In this document: in pieces, positions 34,848 to 46,918 of the stretch
How positions within the stretch are numbered: position 1 is the stretch's first letter
Layout of the letters: the number at the start of each line of letters is the position of its first letter
Source: Rhizoclosmatium globosum
Lineage: Eukaryota > Chytridiomycota > Chytridiomycetes > Chytridiales > Chytriomycetaceae
Assembly (NCBI GenBank): GCA_002104985.1
Contig: MCGO01000015.1
Span: 310,001 to 374,000, forward strand
Direction of reading: 5' to 3'
Length of the DNA: 64,000 nt
Made by a program: the position numbers and the translations under genes
Notes under the pieces: generated by a model
Databases searched by the model: none
What the model saw: only the letters and a program-made list of their open reading frames with translations
Told to the model about the DNA's origin: nothing

Positions 34848-37216
34848 TTACACATTCATCTCTCCCATTAGTATACTATCCTCCCCACTATCTGCCCATA
34901 ATGTTGTCAAATGAGGAACTTCTGCACGCGAACCCCGTCGTCGATACAAGTTCGCCTTGGCTCGTTTGTATTGCCTCCAAAACACTATTCCCAGGAATAC
35001 AGTTATCGCAATACACGAAATAACAAGTGCAGCCCGAATACCTGTCCCTGATAACCAAATGCTCAACCTTCTGCTCCCTCGCCCGTCATCAATTGTAGAG
35101 CATACATGAACCAACAGGGCCCCAAGTGTCCAACTGATTGGAAAGCCTCCCAATTCATGCACAGGCTCAAACACACTCCTTGCCATTCGGTAAGAATCTC
35201 TACTGACACCACCCTCCTTCAAAACTTCATTCCTTGGAATTCCAAAACCTTCATGCAATACTTCCAGAACCCATGCACTCTTGAAGCACTGTAGCATAAC
35301 GCGCCCTTCTTCCACTGAATCCTCAAACTCCTCCTTCTCATGCTCAACAAGCCATTCATTTCGTACTTTACTCCAAGGTCCCCGACAAATTGAGTCAGCA
35401 CTCTTGACAAACTCGTCAAACAGGTACACACCCTTCTCTGTCACTGCACCCTTGACACCTGTTGGTGTGTAATAGTATTCTGCAACACCCAAAAACCGAT
35501 GCTTCCCAAAATCTGCAATGGCGCGTGAACACCATTAAATAGACAGGGAGGTTCATGACATGGGAGATGGTTATTCAGGTACGGGTTCAGTTCCGAGAGG
35601 CAGTTAAGGAGAGACCCGTTTCCAACAAGCGCCGGTCGAGGGGGTCTATTCTTGCCAACCCTTTTCATTATCAAGGACCAATCCGCTCGGGAGGCACGAG
35701 TCATACAACGGCACGAACTCCTCCTTATCGTTTTCTTTCAAGTCTGCCTGAACAGCTGAAACAACCCCATCCCTTCGTCGATCTTTCACAACACGAAACC
35801 CATTCCTCACAGCAATCCCTTCCAAATACCGTCTCCTGCTTCATTCACTCCAAATCCTAAAAATGTGCTTACAAACACATCAGTCCTCAAATCCCGCCCC
35901 GCAACATTCCTCAACACAACTTTATGCAGATCATCCGAATGCTGCAGCTTCATACTTTCCACCGGCTCAAACGCAATCTGCGTACTGGCCCCGCCCATAT
36001 CCAAGAACCCAAATGTATTCGGACTCTCCTTATGTGGAGGCGGTGGAACCTGAAGTGTGCGGTCACCAAACCCTTTGTTGAGGTAGTTGACTGCAACCCA
36101 CCCAAAGACTCCTTCAGCCTCCCCTGAAATAACACGGAACTGACGTGCACATCCACCATCAAGAGAGAATTGTGTTGTTGGCGAACAGTTTCGCATGCGT
36201 GTTGAAGGATTTGGGCACGTTGAAGTGGAGGTACGAGACGCATACCGGCTGTTGCAAGGAGGTATACGGGAGTTGATGAGTGCAACGATGTAGGTACAAC
36301 AGATTCCGAAAATTTCAAGAGCGGCGCAAGATAGTCCGAGACTTGATCCAGTTTCACAGTGTCACCTGCCTTCTTTGGATTAAACAGACTCGATAGACCC
36401 GGTTCAATCGCTTTCGACCATTTACGCCCCTTCTTTCCTTCTCCCACAGGATTTAATTCACTCTCAGGGAACGCTTTCTCAATGAGTGGCAATAAATCCC
36501 TTTTCTGCGATGGATGGTCAAACACCTTCCACGAATAAATCAGGGCTCGAGATCCAGATGAGCCCGCGTCAATCACGATACCGTATCTTCTATCTGCGTA
36601 CCAATCTGTTGACCACTCCTTTGAAACAGTTGTTGGTTTATAAACGGGAAACCCAGTGTCAAGAGCCAACATCGCCAAATCCACAGGCTCAATCGAAGAA
36701 TTAACTGGGAGGTGCTGATGAACTGAGGGACGCTCTTGCGTACCAGAACCCGAAACAGAGAAAGAAACCGCGAGTGTCCCCATCAAGGCCACCAAGACAA
36801 CAACAAGACAGTAATCACCACCCGATCGCGATACCTAGCTAAACAATAATCAACAACGAGCGTCTAATATCGGGAAGAGGGTCCAAGGGTCACTTCAAGA
36901 GAACCAACATACCGCCGCAAAGCCAGAACGACACAGCGACCCACGTGTTTGTCGCAAACAGTTTCGGGTCCCGGAAGAGTGTTGAGTCACGAAGCGTTGG
37001 TGGAGGCGTTGTAGCTGACGCAGGCGAAGGTGAAGTTGGTTGTTCAATGAGAGCTGCAAATGAGGCCGTGGACGATGTGCGGGTTAACCCCAAGTCTGAC
37101 TTAGGGTTAGCCACTGTTATCCCTAGTCCGAGAGATGTGCCCCCAAGGGCTGGTGACAGCGGAGCCGTTCCACTGCTCGAGGAGTAGTTCCTTCGCATGT
37201 CTTTTGACACTTCCAA
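34848..37216 (-). CDS. Golgi-type apyrase (GDA1/CD39, Ynd1-like)
   Basis: All main apyrase-conserved regions are present: GIVIDAGSSGSRALIYSW (ACR1), VYLLATAGMRL (ACR2), GEAEGVFGWVAVNYL (ACR3) and FGFLDMGGASTQIAFEP (ACR4). Later LFNGVHAPL precedes a C-terminal membrane helix (IRAALVISCIAITVFLGIVF) and a basic tail. The first exon (37216 to about 36911) encodes a Ser-rich cytosolic N-terminus running into a hydrophobic segment, giving the two-helix topology of Ynd1/ENTPD4. Such enzymes hydrolyse nucleoside di- and triphosphates in the Golgi lumen to support glycosylation. At least four frame breaks occur (about 36800, 36180, 35825, 35505), all between conserved blocks. Confidence 0.82.
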
Positions 37217-37510
37217 TCAATTTCTCTCTCAGATTCCATATTTAGTGACACGTAAATGGTGATTGAAAACAATAACTGAGATAACTCGATATTTTCGTTC
37301 ACTCTAGAATGAATAATTCGTGATTTATCGATTATGCTCCACATTGCCGACTTTGGACACACTTATAAATTAGCTATTCGACGAGGAAAGAATGAGTATA
37401 CGCCATAGTTGCGTCGGACTCTCAGAAATGATATTGTTGGCGGGGGGCACGATGGGGCAAACTGAATTTTTCCCTTTCTATTTGCTCCAAAATCACAGCG
37501 AGAAGATCCA

Positions 37511-38883
37511 ATGACAACCATCACATTGCAAAGTCCGTCGTTCTCTGACGGAACCAAAGAAGAACCCAAAGTCATGGTAGTAGCAAGCGTCGACTCCTCG
37601 CTTGCTGCAAAGGAACCTGAGTGGCTCGAGAACAAGCGAAAGCCACGGATGAAACATCATATATCGAACGTGAACAAGGAGCATTGGAATGACTTGTTCC
37701 GAATGTCTCACGCTGTGTTACCAAAAGTTTTCCTTCCTTCTGTGGGTCAGGCTATTTGGTCTACCCTTGTTTGCATCTTTTACTATGTGCCTCAAGTGAA
37801 CTTCCTCAAGTATGTTGTATTGAATCTTAAATGCACCTGTATTTACTTGATAATCAGGAATCTGGGTCTGCCAAACTCGACTTTGCTCATCACTCTTCTT
37901 GGAACGGCGATGGGTCTGCTCCTGGTTTTCAGAGTCAACAACTCTTATGACAGATACTGGGAAGGCAGAAAAGTTTGGAGTATTGTCCACTTTCAATTAC
38001 GAAACCTTGGGCGCTTCGTATGGATCTACTGTACCCGTAAGTTGTCCCATCTCCATGGGTGCGGACCAATTAAGATACTAATCCCTTTTCAACAACAGCA
38101 AAGACCGATGAGGACGCTAAGCAACAAGTCGGAGCAATGCATCTTCTGATTGCGTTTGCCTCTTCCGTCAAACATGCGTTGCGAAGAGAGCCGAGCCACC
38201 GTTACGAAGATCTTGGACCTCACTTACAACATATCCCCGACTTTGGCAGAAACGTCTATGCATCTCAAGCGCCTCTTCCTATTCCCCTCGAAATCACACT
38301 TCATCTCCAAAAGTACTTGAACCAATATAGCGCTTGCCTTGGCCCTGCTACAGCCTGTCTCAACGGTCTCGCAGACGCTTTGACTATATTCCAGAGAATC
38401 CGATCAACTCCGATTCCAGCCGCATACGCTATCCACTTGAAACAAACTCTGTTTGTGTACCTCCTATCACTGCCATTCCAATTAGTCGCATCTCCTCTTG
38501 GCTGGTGGACGATTCCAGTCACTTTCCTTTCTTGTATTGTCATGCTTGGTATCGAAGTCATTGGAACCGAGATTGAAAATCCTTTTGGTTTGGATCCAAA
38601 CGATTTGCCAATGGACGAGTACTGTGACCACATTGAGCGCGAGATTATGCAAATCATGAGTTTGGAGGACCCTGAGCGTGATTCTAAGCACTGGATCCCG
38701 CCATTCTCGTTGTCTGTACCACATGTGAACGTGAAGGAGTTGAGAGGTGCGACTGGTGAAGCTGTTAAGGTGGCTAAGGCGAGGGAAGGAAAGTTCATTC
38801 ATAGAACCAGTGCTTTGTTGCTTCATACCAAGGACATGGTTGCGAGAATTTCTGGAGCTGATGAGCTTCATCATTCCAAATAG
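37511..38883 (+). CDS. bestrophin-like anion channel (UPF0187), copy A
   Basis: Three exons (37511-37809, 37858-38036, 38099-38883) without frame breaks. Bestrophin-family motifs: LGTAMGLLLVFRVNNSYDRY followed by WEGRKVWS, then a helical middle, then SLPFQLVASPLGWWTIPVTF and EIENPFGLDPNDLPMDEYC. Four membrane helices are expected. Family members in bacteria, fungi and plants form pentameric chloride or other anion channels. Tandem copy B begins 92 bp downstream in the same orientation. The apyrase gene diverges upstream across about 295 bp. Confidence 0.85.
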
Positions 38884-38975
38884 TGAATGATAGTTGAGCT
38901 GTTTTTGCGTCGATCGCGTTGTTTAGAGCCTTACAAATCCCATAAATATATTATCTGAAATTAGAAGTTAGCCAG

Positions 38976-40347
38976 ATGGATACTCCGCCACCACCATCTT
39001 CCACTCCAGACCTCACAATCGACGGAATATCAATAGAAACGAGCGAAACGCCACACAAACAACCAAAATGGATGGAACCAAGTAAGAAGGAGCACAAGTC
39101 CCATAAAATTAGAAACTTGAGCAAGACAAACGTGGGAGACCTGCTCAATCTTGAATACTCCGTGCTTCCAAAAGTCTTGCCAATTTCATTTGGATTAGCT
39201 GTATGGAGCGCTCTTGCTTGCGTGTTCTATCTTGTTCCAGCTTGCAACTTCTTGAAGTGGGTTTCTATCTTTGGAAAACTTGTCAACTTATTAGCTTATC
39301 TGTATCTAGACAATGGGGTTTACCGAATTCAACTCTTCTTGTTACGATTCTTGGTAGTGCAATGGGTCTCTTGCTCGTGTTTAGAGTCAATACCGCTTAT
39401 GACAGATACTGGGAAGGACGAAAGATTTGGAGTTCTGTCCATTTTCAAATAAGAAACTTGGCGAGGCTTATTTGGACGTATTCTCAGCGTAAGCGACCTT
39501 GTTCACTTAACGATTTTGTTCATTTTGGTTTGTTGAACAGCAAAGAATCACGATGAAGCATTGCGTCGAATCGCAGCCATGAATCTTCTCATCGCATTTG
39601 CCACATCAACAAAGCACGCGCTTAGAAACGAGCCAGATTATAGGTTCAGCGATGTCGGTCCATTCCTTCAACATATCACCTCGTATTCTGAGATTCCATC
39701 ACACACTCAAGAATTACTCCCAACACCACTCGAAATCACACTCCACCTACAGCGATACGTAAGCAAGATCTCATCCGCGCAATCTTTTGTCTGCAACGCA
39801 ATGAACGGACTGACGGACACCTTGAGCTCATTCCATCGCATTCAAACCACACCCATCCCCACGCATATCAAATTCATTTGAAGCAAATTCTCTTAATGTA
39901 CCTTGTGAGTCTTCCATTTCAGCTCGTCGCGTCGCCATTAGGCTGGTGGACGATTCCCGTCGTTTTTGTTTCCTCGATTATCATGCTTGGAATTGAAGAG
40001 ATTGGTGGCGAGATTGAGAATCCTTTCGGGTATGATTATAACGGTAACGTGCAGTTATGTTTGGTTGTGAAGGCCGTTTAACATGCAGTTTGACAGATTT
40101 ACCTCAAGATGAGTATTGTACTGCGATTCGTGACGAAGTGCTGAGAATAATGCAGAAGGATGACGCTTGCGAGGATATTAAAGGATGGTGTTCGCCTTAT
40201 CCAATTGTGATGGAACGAGTCTCAGTGAGAAAGAAAAGCCATATGGCCTCAATGCCGACAGTAGTTGAAGAAAAGAAAGGCAATGAGGATGGATGGAAGC
40301 AGGACGTTCGGTGTGTATTGAATAGCTTCATCAAGATTGTATCGTGA
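38976..40347 (+). CDS. bestrophin-like anion channel (UPF0187), copy B
   Basis: Four exons: 38976-39256, 39310-39488, 39541-40043, 40097-40347. The first two introns sit at the same codons as in copy A; an additional intron precedes DLPQDEYC. Motifs: LGSAMGLLLVFRVNTAYDRY, SLPFQLVASPLGWWTIPVVF, GGEIENPFGYDYN. One base seems missing near 39860 (PTPIPT to AYQIHLKQ). The N-terminal cytosolic part (Pro/Ser/Lys-rich) and the C-terminus differ from copy A, so regulation may differ. Confidence 0.85.
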
Positions 40348-41029
40348 TTGTGGTTCAAACTAAAACCAGTACTTTCCGTCAAGTGTGATTGAATGTAATG
40401 AAGAGTTTATTACCTACCATGAGAGAGATTCTGACCAAATGTTGGAGCATCCGTATTTTGCCGATGCTGTAATATGCTTTTGCGGTGAGTCATTAGTCGG
40501 GTTCTACCCATGAGCTTCAAGGAAAGCTCCATGAGCAAGCAAGTCGAAGCATTCCCTTCCTAATGAAACTAATTTTGCAACGTGACTTGATCCTCTTGAA
40601 TGTCTTTTTATTCGCGTCCTCAGCACAACATACATTCCAGCAATAAAGTTCAACGAATTATAGATGGGAAAGCAAAAGAGTGCAAATGCCGCAGCCGGAA
40701 TTAATTACTTGTTCGACTGTTATGAAACTGTATTGTAGCATCAACAGAGAAACTCGCAAAAACTCGTGTTTTCTCCGCCTCCATTACAATTAGAAACGAT
40801 GATAACTAATTCGAATTGTGCTTTGAATCCATTTCAAATTTCATTTCCAATACGAATGACGTAAACGATCTGTTTTCAAATTCGATATTTCTAATCAGAA
40901 GAAGCAACGTCATCGGAAAAACCGGTATAAAGAGGCACACTCCCTGAGTCATTCCACATGGCAGCCACCAGAGAAACCTTAAAACCTCCGAATCGAATCC
41001 GGACCTTCTTCCTAAGCAACTGAGTCACC
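40348..41029. other. intergenic region, no supported gene
   Basis: About 680 bp, A/T-rich with scattered stops in all frames. It probably contains the promoter of the kinase that starts at 41030. Nothing else seen. Confidence 0.4.
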
Positions 41030-42204
41030 ATGTTCTCGACAACCAACACCGCCTCTGTCAGCAGCAGCAGCAGCAGCAGCAGCAAACACTCGTCCACGTC
41101 GAGCGCCAACTCCGTGACTAAAACCACCACAGCTGCCGCAACAACAACGAGCGCCGACAAGAACCAAAAGCCGCTCTACTCGGGCCTCAACTCCGAAGCC
41201 ATGGCCCGAATGGCCGTCTACTCCGCCTTCACCCAGTCCCCAAACCAACTCATTTCAAAGTACAAAGTACAGAAAATAATCGGATTCGGCTCAAACGGCG
41301 TTGTCCTCGCTGCCTTCTTCAACGCAACTCCGGTGGCAATCAAAATCATTTACAAATCAAAGACTTCAACAAACGCTCCAGTTCCCGCTGAGATTGATAT
41401 TCTGAAACAGTTTGGTTCAAACTCCGCATCAACCCACTTGTTGCAATACATTGAAGACTGGCAAGACCAGTCTGCCTTCTACGTTGTGACTGAACTCCAC
41501 GGCGCCGACTGGCTCAAGAACACGGGCTCTTCAACCCTCCGTCCAGTCACTTTCGGCCTCACACACAACAACGTATTCCTCCGTCTCTCCCTCCCAATCT
41601 CTACCGGCTCCTCCGATCTCTGGGCCTGGTCCTACGCCCACAGAGCCCACATGTACGCAACAACAGGCTCCCCCATCCTTCCTCTCGAACCAGTCAAGAA
41701 AATCGTCAAACAAGTCGCGATGCTCTCGCCGAAATGCATAACAACGGGTTCTACCACGGCGACATCAAGATTGAGAATATTCTTGTGGGTCAAAACACTT
41801 CTGTCCGACTTGCGGATTTCGGACACGCTAAACATGCGTCGCTTGGAATCAAGCATTATGGGACACTGGAAGTGTCTGCGCCTGAGTTCCTCCCTGATTC
41901 GCACTTTGTGAGTGGGGAGTTGGATGGTCGGGCAGCCGATGTGTTTGCATTGGGGATCGTGTTGTTTTCACTTGTGAATGCGACTGGTGAGGTACCAAGT
42001 GTTGTGAGACAAGTACTGGCAGGTCAAGTTGGGTATGCTGCTTTGGTGTCTTGTGATTTTGGGGAGTATCCTTTGGATGAAGTGCCAGATTTGGATGAAG
42101 ATGGATGGGACCTCTTGTTTGCCATGACCAGAGTGGATCCTACGACTAGAGTTTCCATCACTCAGGTGCTGGCACATCCGTTCTTTGCCGATGTTGTCGT
42201 ATGA
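41030..42204 (+). CDS. Ser/Thr protein kinase with HGD catalytic loop, copy A
   Basis: The N-terminus has a Ser run encoded by a CAG/AGC repeat (41057-41085) and a Thr/Ala-rich stretch. The kinase domain begins YKVQKIIGFGSNGVVLAAF (Gly loop), VAIKIIYK (ATP Lys), then after one missing base near 41720 AEMHNNGFYHGDIKIEN (catalytic loop HGD instead of HRD), VRLADFGHA (DFG), APEFL, and ADVFALGIVLFSL. It ends at the domain edge. Residues needed for catalysis (Lys, Asp, Asn, DFG) are present; the HGD makes it a non-RD kinase, which usually do not need activation-loop phosphorylation. A second HGD kinase of the same type is at 63392. Confidence 0.82.
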
Positions 42205-42578
42205 GTTGTATGCGTGGGACATTACTCTTCCTCTCTCATCATTCTCTTACCACTTCAAGTACGCGCGACCCTACAGGGCTTCTAATAGCGTGTTCTGGCT
42301 CATTCTGTTCTGCCTTACTCTGCTACGCATTGCATGAATTCTTGCTATTGATTTTATTCTTCTCTGAAGTTTATTTACCTTTTACGATGATACCCTTATT
42401 TCAATAATACTATCTACTTTTCCTATAATTTTAACTCGTGTGAAAGTTCTCAAAAGCATTTGGTTTGGTTTTGAATGGTGTACAAAGAAATCTATTCAAG
42501 TCCAACCAACACATAAATAAGAGGGGAATCCAGCCAAAAAAATACAACAAGAAGCAATATAATCAACAACGTCCAGGC
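42205..42578. other. intergenic region between convergent kinase and CENP-A genes
   Basis: About 374 bp of T-rich 3' flanking sequence serving both genes. No gene seen. Confidence 0.4.
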
Positions 42579-43330
42579 TCAAGCTAAACCTCCCCACTGG
42601 CCACGAATACGACGAGCCAACTGAATATCTTGCCTCATAATGGTGACGCGTTTCGCGTGAATGGCACATAGATTAGCATCTTCGAACAGATGCACGAGGT
42701 ATGATTCAGCGGCTTCTTGTAAGCTAGAATCGCTCCACTCTGCAAGCGAAGACCCGTTTCTCCACCAAATTTATCTTGAGTGAATTCCATAATCAGTTCA
42801 CGAACCTATATGTACATATTAGTTCCCATTCGCATGATGCATCCATTGAGTATGCAAGTTGGGAGATGATTTTCGGACGAGGCCCAACTACTTTCTCCAT
42901 CCGCCTCTTTCACCAACACCCACAGTCCCTGCCTCCAGCCCGCCGCCTCCTGTTCAACAACACAGTCTACTATGGTCCATGCATCATCGAGGCACCGCAG
43001 CTGTCAAACCAAACGAATGCGACAAACACGCACCACTCGCGCAAAGGGCAGCTTCCGAATCAGCAAGTCGGTCGTCTTTTGATACTTTCTGATTTCTCTG
43101 AGCGCGACGGTTCCTGGTCGGTATCGGCGCGCCTTTTTGACGCCCGCGGCCCCGGCTTTGTTTGGCGTTGCTGAGTGGGGACAAAGGGCGGGGTTAGACA
43201 GCCGGTACCCCACACCACACCAATGAGGCTTACTCTTGTCGGCTTTGGATGCGCGTCTGGGTGGAGATGAGGAGGCGGGCGCTTTGCCTTTCTTGACGGG
43301 CGTTTTGGCGGCTGCCTTCGAACGTGCCAT
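42579..43330 (-). CDS. CENPA: centromeric histone H3 variant (CENP-A)
   Basis: Three exons (43330-43234, 43170-43034, 42805-42579; introns 63 and 228 nt). The N-tail [18 protein letters not shown] is H3-like only at its first residues and lacks the usual H3 tail. The core follows: [77 protein letters not shown]. Features favouring CENP-A over H3 are the divergent tail, a longer loop 1 ([14 protein letters not shown]), VHLFEDA, and the RGQ ending. One base is missing near 42724-42730, inside the alpha-2 helix. The gene faces DRC8 across 53 bp. Confidence 0.85.
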
Positions 43331-43383
43331 CGTCTTTTTTCCCTCAAGATTGTCAACAACCTTCCTGTAGAAGAATCATTTTT
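43331..43383. promoter_or_regulatory. 53-bp shared promoter of CENP-A and DRC8
   Basis: The start codons of the CENP-A gene (minus) and the DRC8 gene (plus) are 53 bp apart, one of the shortest divergent spacings in the window. No TATA box is visible. Confidence 0.5.
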
Positions 43384-44046
43384 ATGAGTAACTTGGATCC
43401 GAATCTCGTGCGTAAAATTAAGAGCGGTGAGTGTGTTTTAATAGGGAGTTGCTTTGTCTGATGTATGGTTCTCGTCCAGCTTTCACTGTTTTTGACCAAA
43501 CCAGCAATGGAACTTGTGATGGTAGGGAATCCGACTTATCAAGAATCAAAATTCTAACACAATAAACAGTAAGAGAAATTGGAACAGTGATCCGATCACT
43601 TGGTGTAAACCCATCAGAAGAACAACTGCGAGGTTGGGTCAAAGAAATGGAAGAGGAAGAGCCAACAGGCTACATCCAATACGATAAATTCTTCAAATTA
43701 CAACAGAAAAGATATTTAGCAGTAACGCCGCAATTCGTAACGATGAGGAAGAGATTTATCGAGCCTTTTTGGCGTTGGACGCGGAAAAGAAGGGATTCTT
43801 GTTACCTGATGATTTAAAGCGATTTATGATGACAGAAGGAGAGCCGTTTTCTCAGGAAGAGATGGACGAAATGTTGGCGGTGGGGATTCCGTTTCTCATG
43901 TTTCTCAATTCTAATAGTTTCGTAGGCCTGCACTGACACGTCAGACAATCGAGTATACTACGAAGGTAATGTGAATGAAATTTATGTATTAGATTTTAAC
44001 TATATTGATTCTAGACTTTGTTTCGCTTTTGGCAGCCAATGAGTAA
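43384..44046 (+). CDS. DRC8: dynein regulatory complex subunit 8 (EFCAB2-like EF-hand protein)
   Basis: Five exons: 43384-43426, 43480-43521, 43570-43879, 43926-43965, 44015-44046. The product has calmodulin-like length with the DRC8 pattern: FTVFDQTSNGTCD, VREIGTVIRSLG, EMEEEEPTGYIQYDKF, and after one missing base near 43743, YRAFLALDAEKKGFL, MTEGEPFSQEEMDEML, VYYEDFVSLL. DRC8 is an axonemal protein of the nexin-dynein regulatory complex on outer doublets, present only in organisms with motile cilia. The next gene (ARMC9, convergent) is also ciliary. Confidence 0.88.
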
Positions 44047-44185
44047 AACAATAAATTCTTTCGGACTTGTACTTTTAATTAATTGGTGTTCGTGCTAATT
44101 TTGGACGTGTAGTGAAGCCTGTATTGAATTCCCGAATCCTAATTAAGAGATTAGTGACAGCTACATCTTAGATCAATGTTATAAC

Positions 44186-46824
44186 TCACTCAGTTTCTGT
44201 AGTTGGACATTCGCCTGTCTCTTTGGAGCTGCAGCTTGACATTTTCCCTTTGGAGCCAGATGCATTCACATTCGTCTCTTTAGGCCATGAGGCACCAGTA
44301 TGTTGAACTTTTACAGGTGCAGGAGTTATTGATCTCATCGTAGGCGTCTTGGGTCGTCGTAACTCGCGGGCAGCTTGATTAGGAATAGCAGTCGTTGATT
44401 TCCGAACAAGAGGCTCCTCTCCGCTCCCAGCCAATCCACCTGTTCCATTCCGCTTAACAGAACGGGATACACTTCTATGTGGCGTGTCGGTGCAGTACGT
44501 TAATAATACATCCGTCCAGCTTTATCATTCGGAAATGAGGGAATCAGCTGATCAAAGTCTTCTTCTGGTTCCTGGTCCTCTTCATCCTCTTCTTCGTCCT
44601 CATCAGCGCCGTCTTCTGAGACGGCGTCATCGTTTTGCTGATCGGTGGAATATAACTGCTCCAAGACAAAGTTGATTTGTCCCTTCACTTGGTCGTTTGC
44701 TGATTTCTGGAGGAACAGAAGCGATTCGTTCAAACGCAAGGAAGTCGCGCATTCTCTGAACGCGGGTTCCGACAGAATAGAGTATAGAGCCCCATTCACG
44801 TAAGTCTGAATTTGCATGCTGTCGATTTCAAGTAACCCCAGCAGTGTTTCGAGAGTTCGGACGGGGTTTTGTAAGCATTGTTTGCGGCCAGCTGTTCTCA
44901 AGCAAAGATTCATGAACAGAGCAGTTCCATATTCACAGCTATATCTGATAGTGAGTCGGAATGTTCAAGGAGCTTGTGCAAAAACTCTAAAACGTTCATC
45001 TTGTTCATTGTAGATTGTGCAGATCGTCTGTAAATAACTTGTAAGCTCGTCTGAAACAAATCAAGGCTGTAATGAAGGAACGCACCGTAAACTCAGCTTC
45101 TGCAACGTTCCCAACAAATTTTGTTGGTACAAAGAGTCGCGAGTTTCATTCACAAGAGCAGTGACAAGGGCTGCCGTGATTCCCGCTTCTTCTCCAGCAA
45201 GGATATAGTCCCTACCAATACATTCCGACGTCATGGTGTTCAAGAATCTCGCCATCTGCTCGCAAACTATATGCGGCCCTGTCTGAAGCAGAGGAATGAT
45301 GACGTCTTGTCCAGAAATAACGCCCAACACGTCATTATCCAAATACATTCTCAAAATTCGTCGTTTCTCAGCCAGGTTTGGTGCATGCGTGAGTCGCTAA
45401 ATGATGAGTTGTTAGAAACCATTTTGATTTTTATCAACCCACCATTCGTAAAGCCTGAAGAACGAATGCCTGTTTTCTAAACATCTCATCATCTCCCATT
45501 TTCCTCAGATCTTCGAGAATCATCTCGAAGTCAAGGTATGTGTCTAAATTATCGAAAACATCTTGGCCAAGATGCGATTTGGATGGCTCACGAGCGTGCA
45601 TACTGTTTGCTACGTTGCTGTCTCTTCTCGAATGTGCTGTTGTCGGAGCTGGAGTATTTCTTGGTTTTGTATTGTGTCTGAATCGAAGAGTTACTTCATG
45701 CAAATACATTGGAAGAAGCTTACATAGATTGCGATTTCGAGACACCCCGTGGATCTTTTTCTTGGATTTCCTCATATTCAGCTCCAACACTCCTCCTAAC
45801 AGTAGAATTCTTTTTGAATTCTCCAACTCGCTGACAGATTGAAGTTAAATATGCAGGTGTGATCTTTTCTCCATTGATACACGCTGCTAAAGTCTGCACG
45901 AGCTCCGAGGCTATTGTAAGCAAGTTATGATAGTCTCGCTGAAGTCCACGATGCTTCGAGGCAAGTTCGCGTTCATTGTCTTCCATTTCGTATACTTGTT
46001 GTTTCAAAGCCTTGATTTCAGCTTTGCTTTCTAACTCCGAGTTTATCAGTAAATTTGCCGCGAGAATAATGAAAATACCTTCTGCATTTTGTAGCGGCCT
46101 CATGTCCACTCCGTTCAAAATTCTCAGCAGCCTTGGAACATGAGCAGCTCTCAATGCACTTCCCAAGAAGGACTGAAGACGCGCATCCAGATCCGTGACA
46201 TGTCTTTCAGTAAATAGTTCATTGAAAGATGGGTGAGCTCGGGCATCGGGAACGTAGGGAAGCGCGTAGAACGAAAGAAATTGGGTTGTTTTACACAATT
46301 CAGCTCCTCGCGTCTCAAGAAACAGTTTAAATCCATCCATCGTGGATTGAATAGTATATTTCTATACGTTAAATAATTAAACAAATGGTATCCAAATAAG
46401 CTTAAGCTCACTTTGGCTGCAGTTGGACTCACGAATGGGTGGATCGGGAACACAGCAAAGTAGATATTAACTTGAAACTCAATCTTTTGATATAATGGAT
46501 CAGTTTTCACGATCTTGGGTGGAAAGTGCTGGTCCCAAAGCTTGAAGAACTCTTTTCTGTCACCGTCATGGAAGGCGATGATGAAGCGATTCTGAATCCA
46601 AGTTTAAACTTCGCAAAAGATTCATCATAATAACAAACTTTGACTTCCTCGAGACGCGATGCTGCCTCTGGATCTTCGTCCGAAGATATACTATCACCCT
46701 CTGGAACCCTCCCTCTTGCCCGCATTCTTGATCAAAAGCTACATAGAGATCTATAGTCTGCATATCGTAAATACTCTCGAATCAGAGTATTGGTGTCAAT
46801 TTCGCGTTTTGGATCAAGAAGCAT
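44186..46824 (-). CDS. ARMC9: ARMC9-like LisH/armadillo ciliary protein
   Basis: The N-terminal LisH-like segment (NTLIREYLRYADYRSLCSF) is followed by EFFKLWDQHFPP, IEFQVNIYFAVFPIHPF, then the ARMC9 block FLETRGAELCKTTQFLSFYA and LPYVPDARAHPSF. A coiled coil (QRDYHNLLTIASELVQTL) leads into armadillo repeats ending LMNLCLRTAG-like and YVNGALYSILSEPAFRE, then a Glu/Asp-rich tail. ARMC9 works at the ciliary basal body and base, and human mutations cause Joubert syndrome. Frame breaks include an A4 run (46734-46737) and the tail near 44495. The Ser/Thr-rich C-terminus down to 44186 is tentative. Confidence 0.8.
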
Positions 46825-46918
46825 TCTGAATGTTTGATTCTGCTGAAATTGTCACCAAAATAATGGACGAGTTTTTGTTATTATGAGGCACAATTCTTGA
46901 AATGAAGAAACGTCAACA

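Noticed and set aside
41057..41085. CAG/AGC triplet repeat
   Set aside because: It encodes a Ser run at the kinase N-terminus, in frame; ordinary low-complexity coding sequence rather than a separate repeat element.
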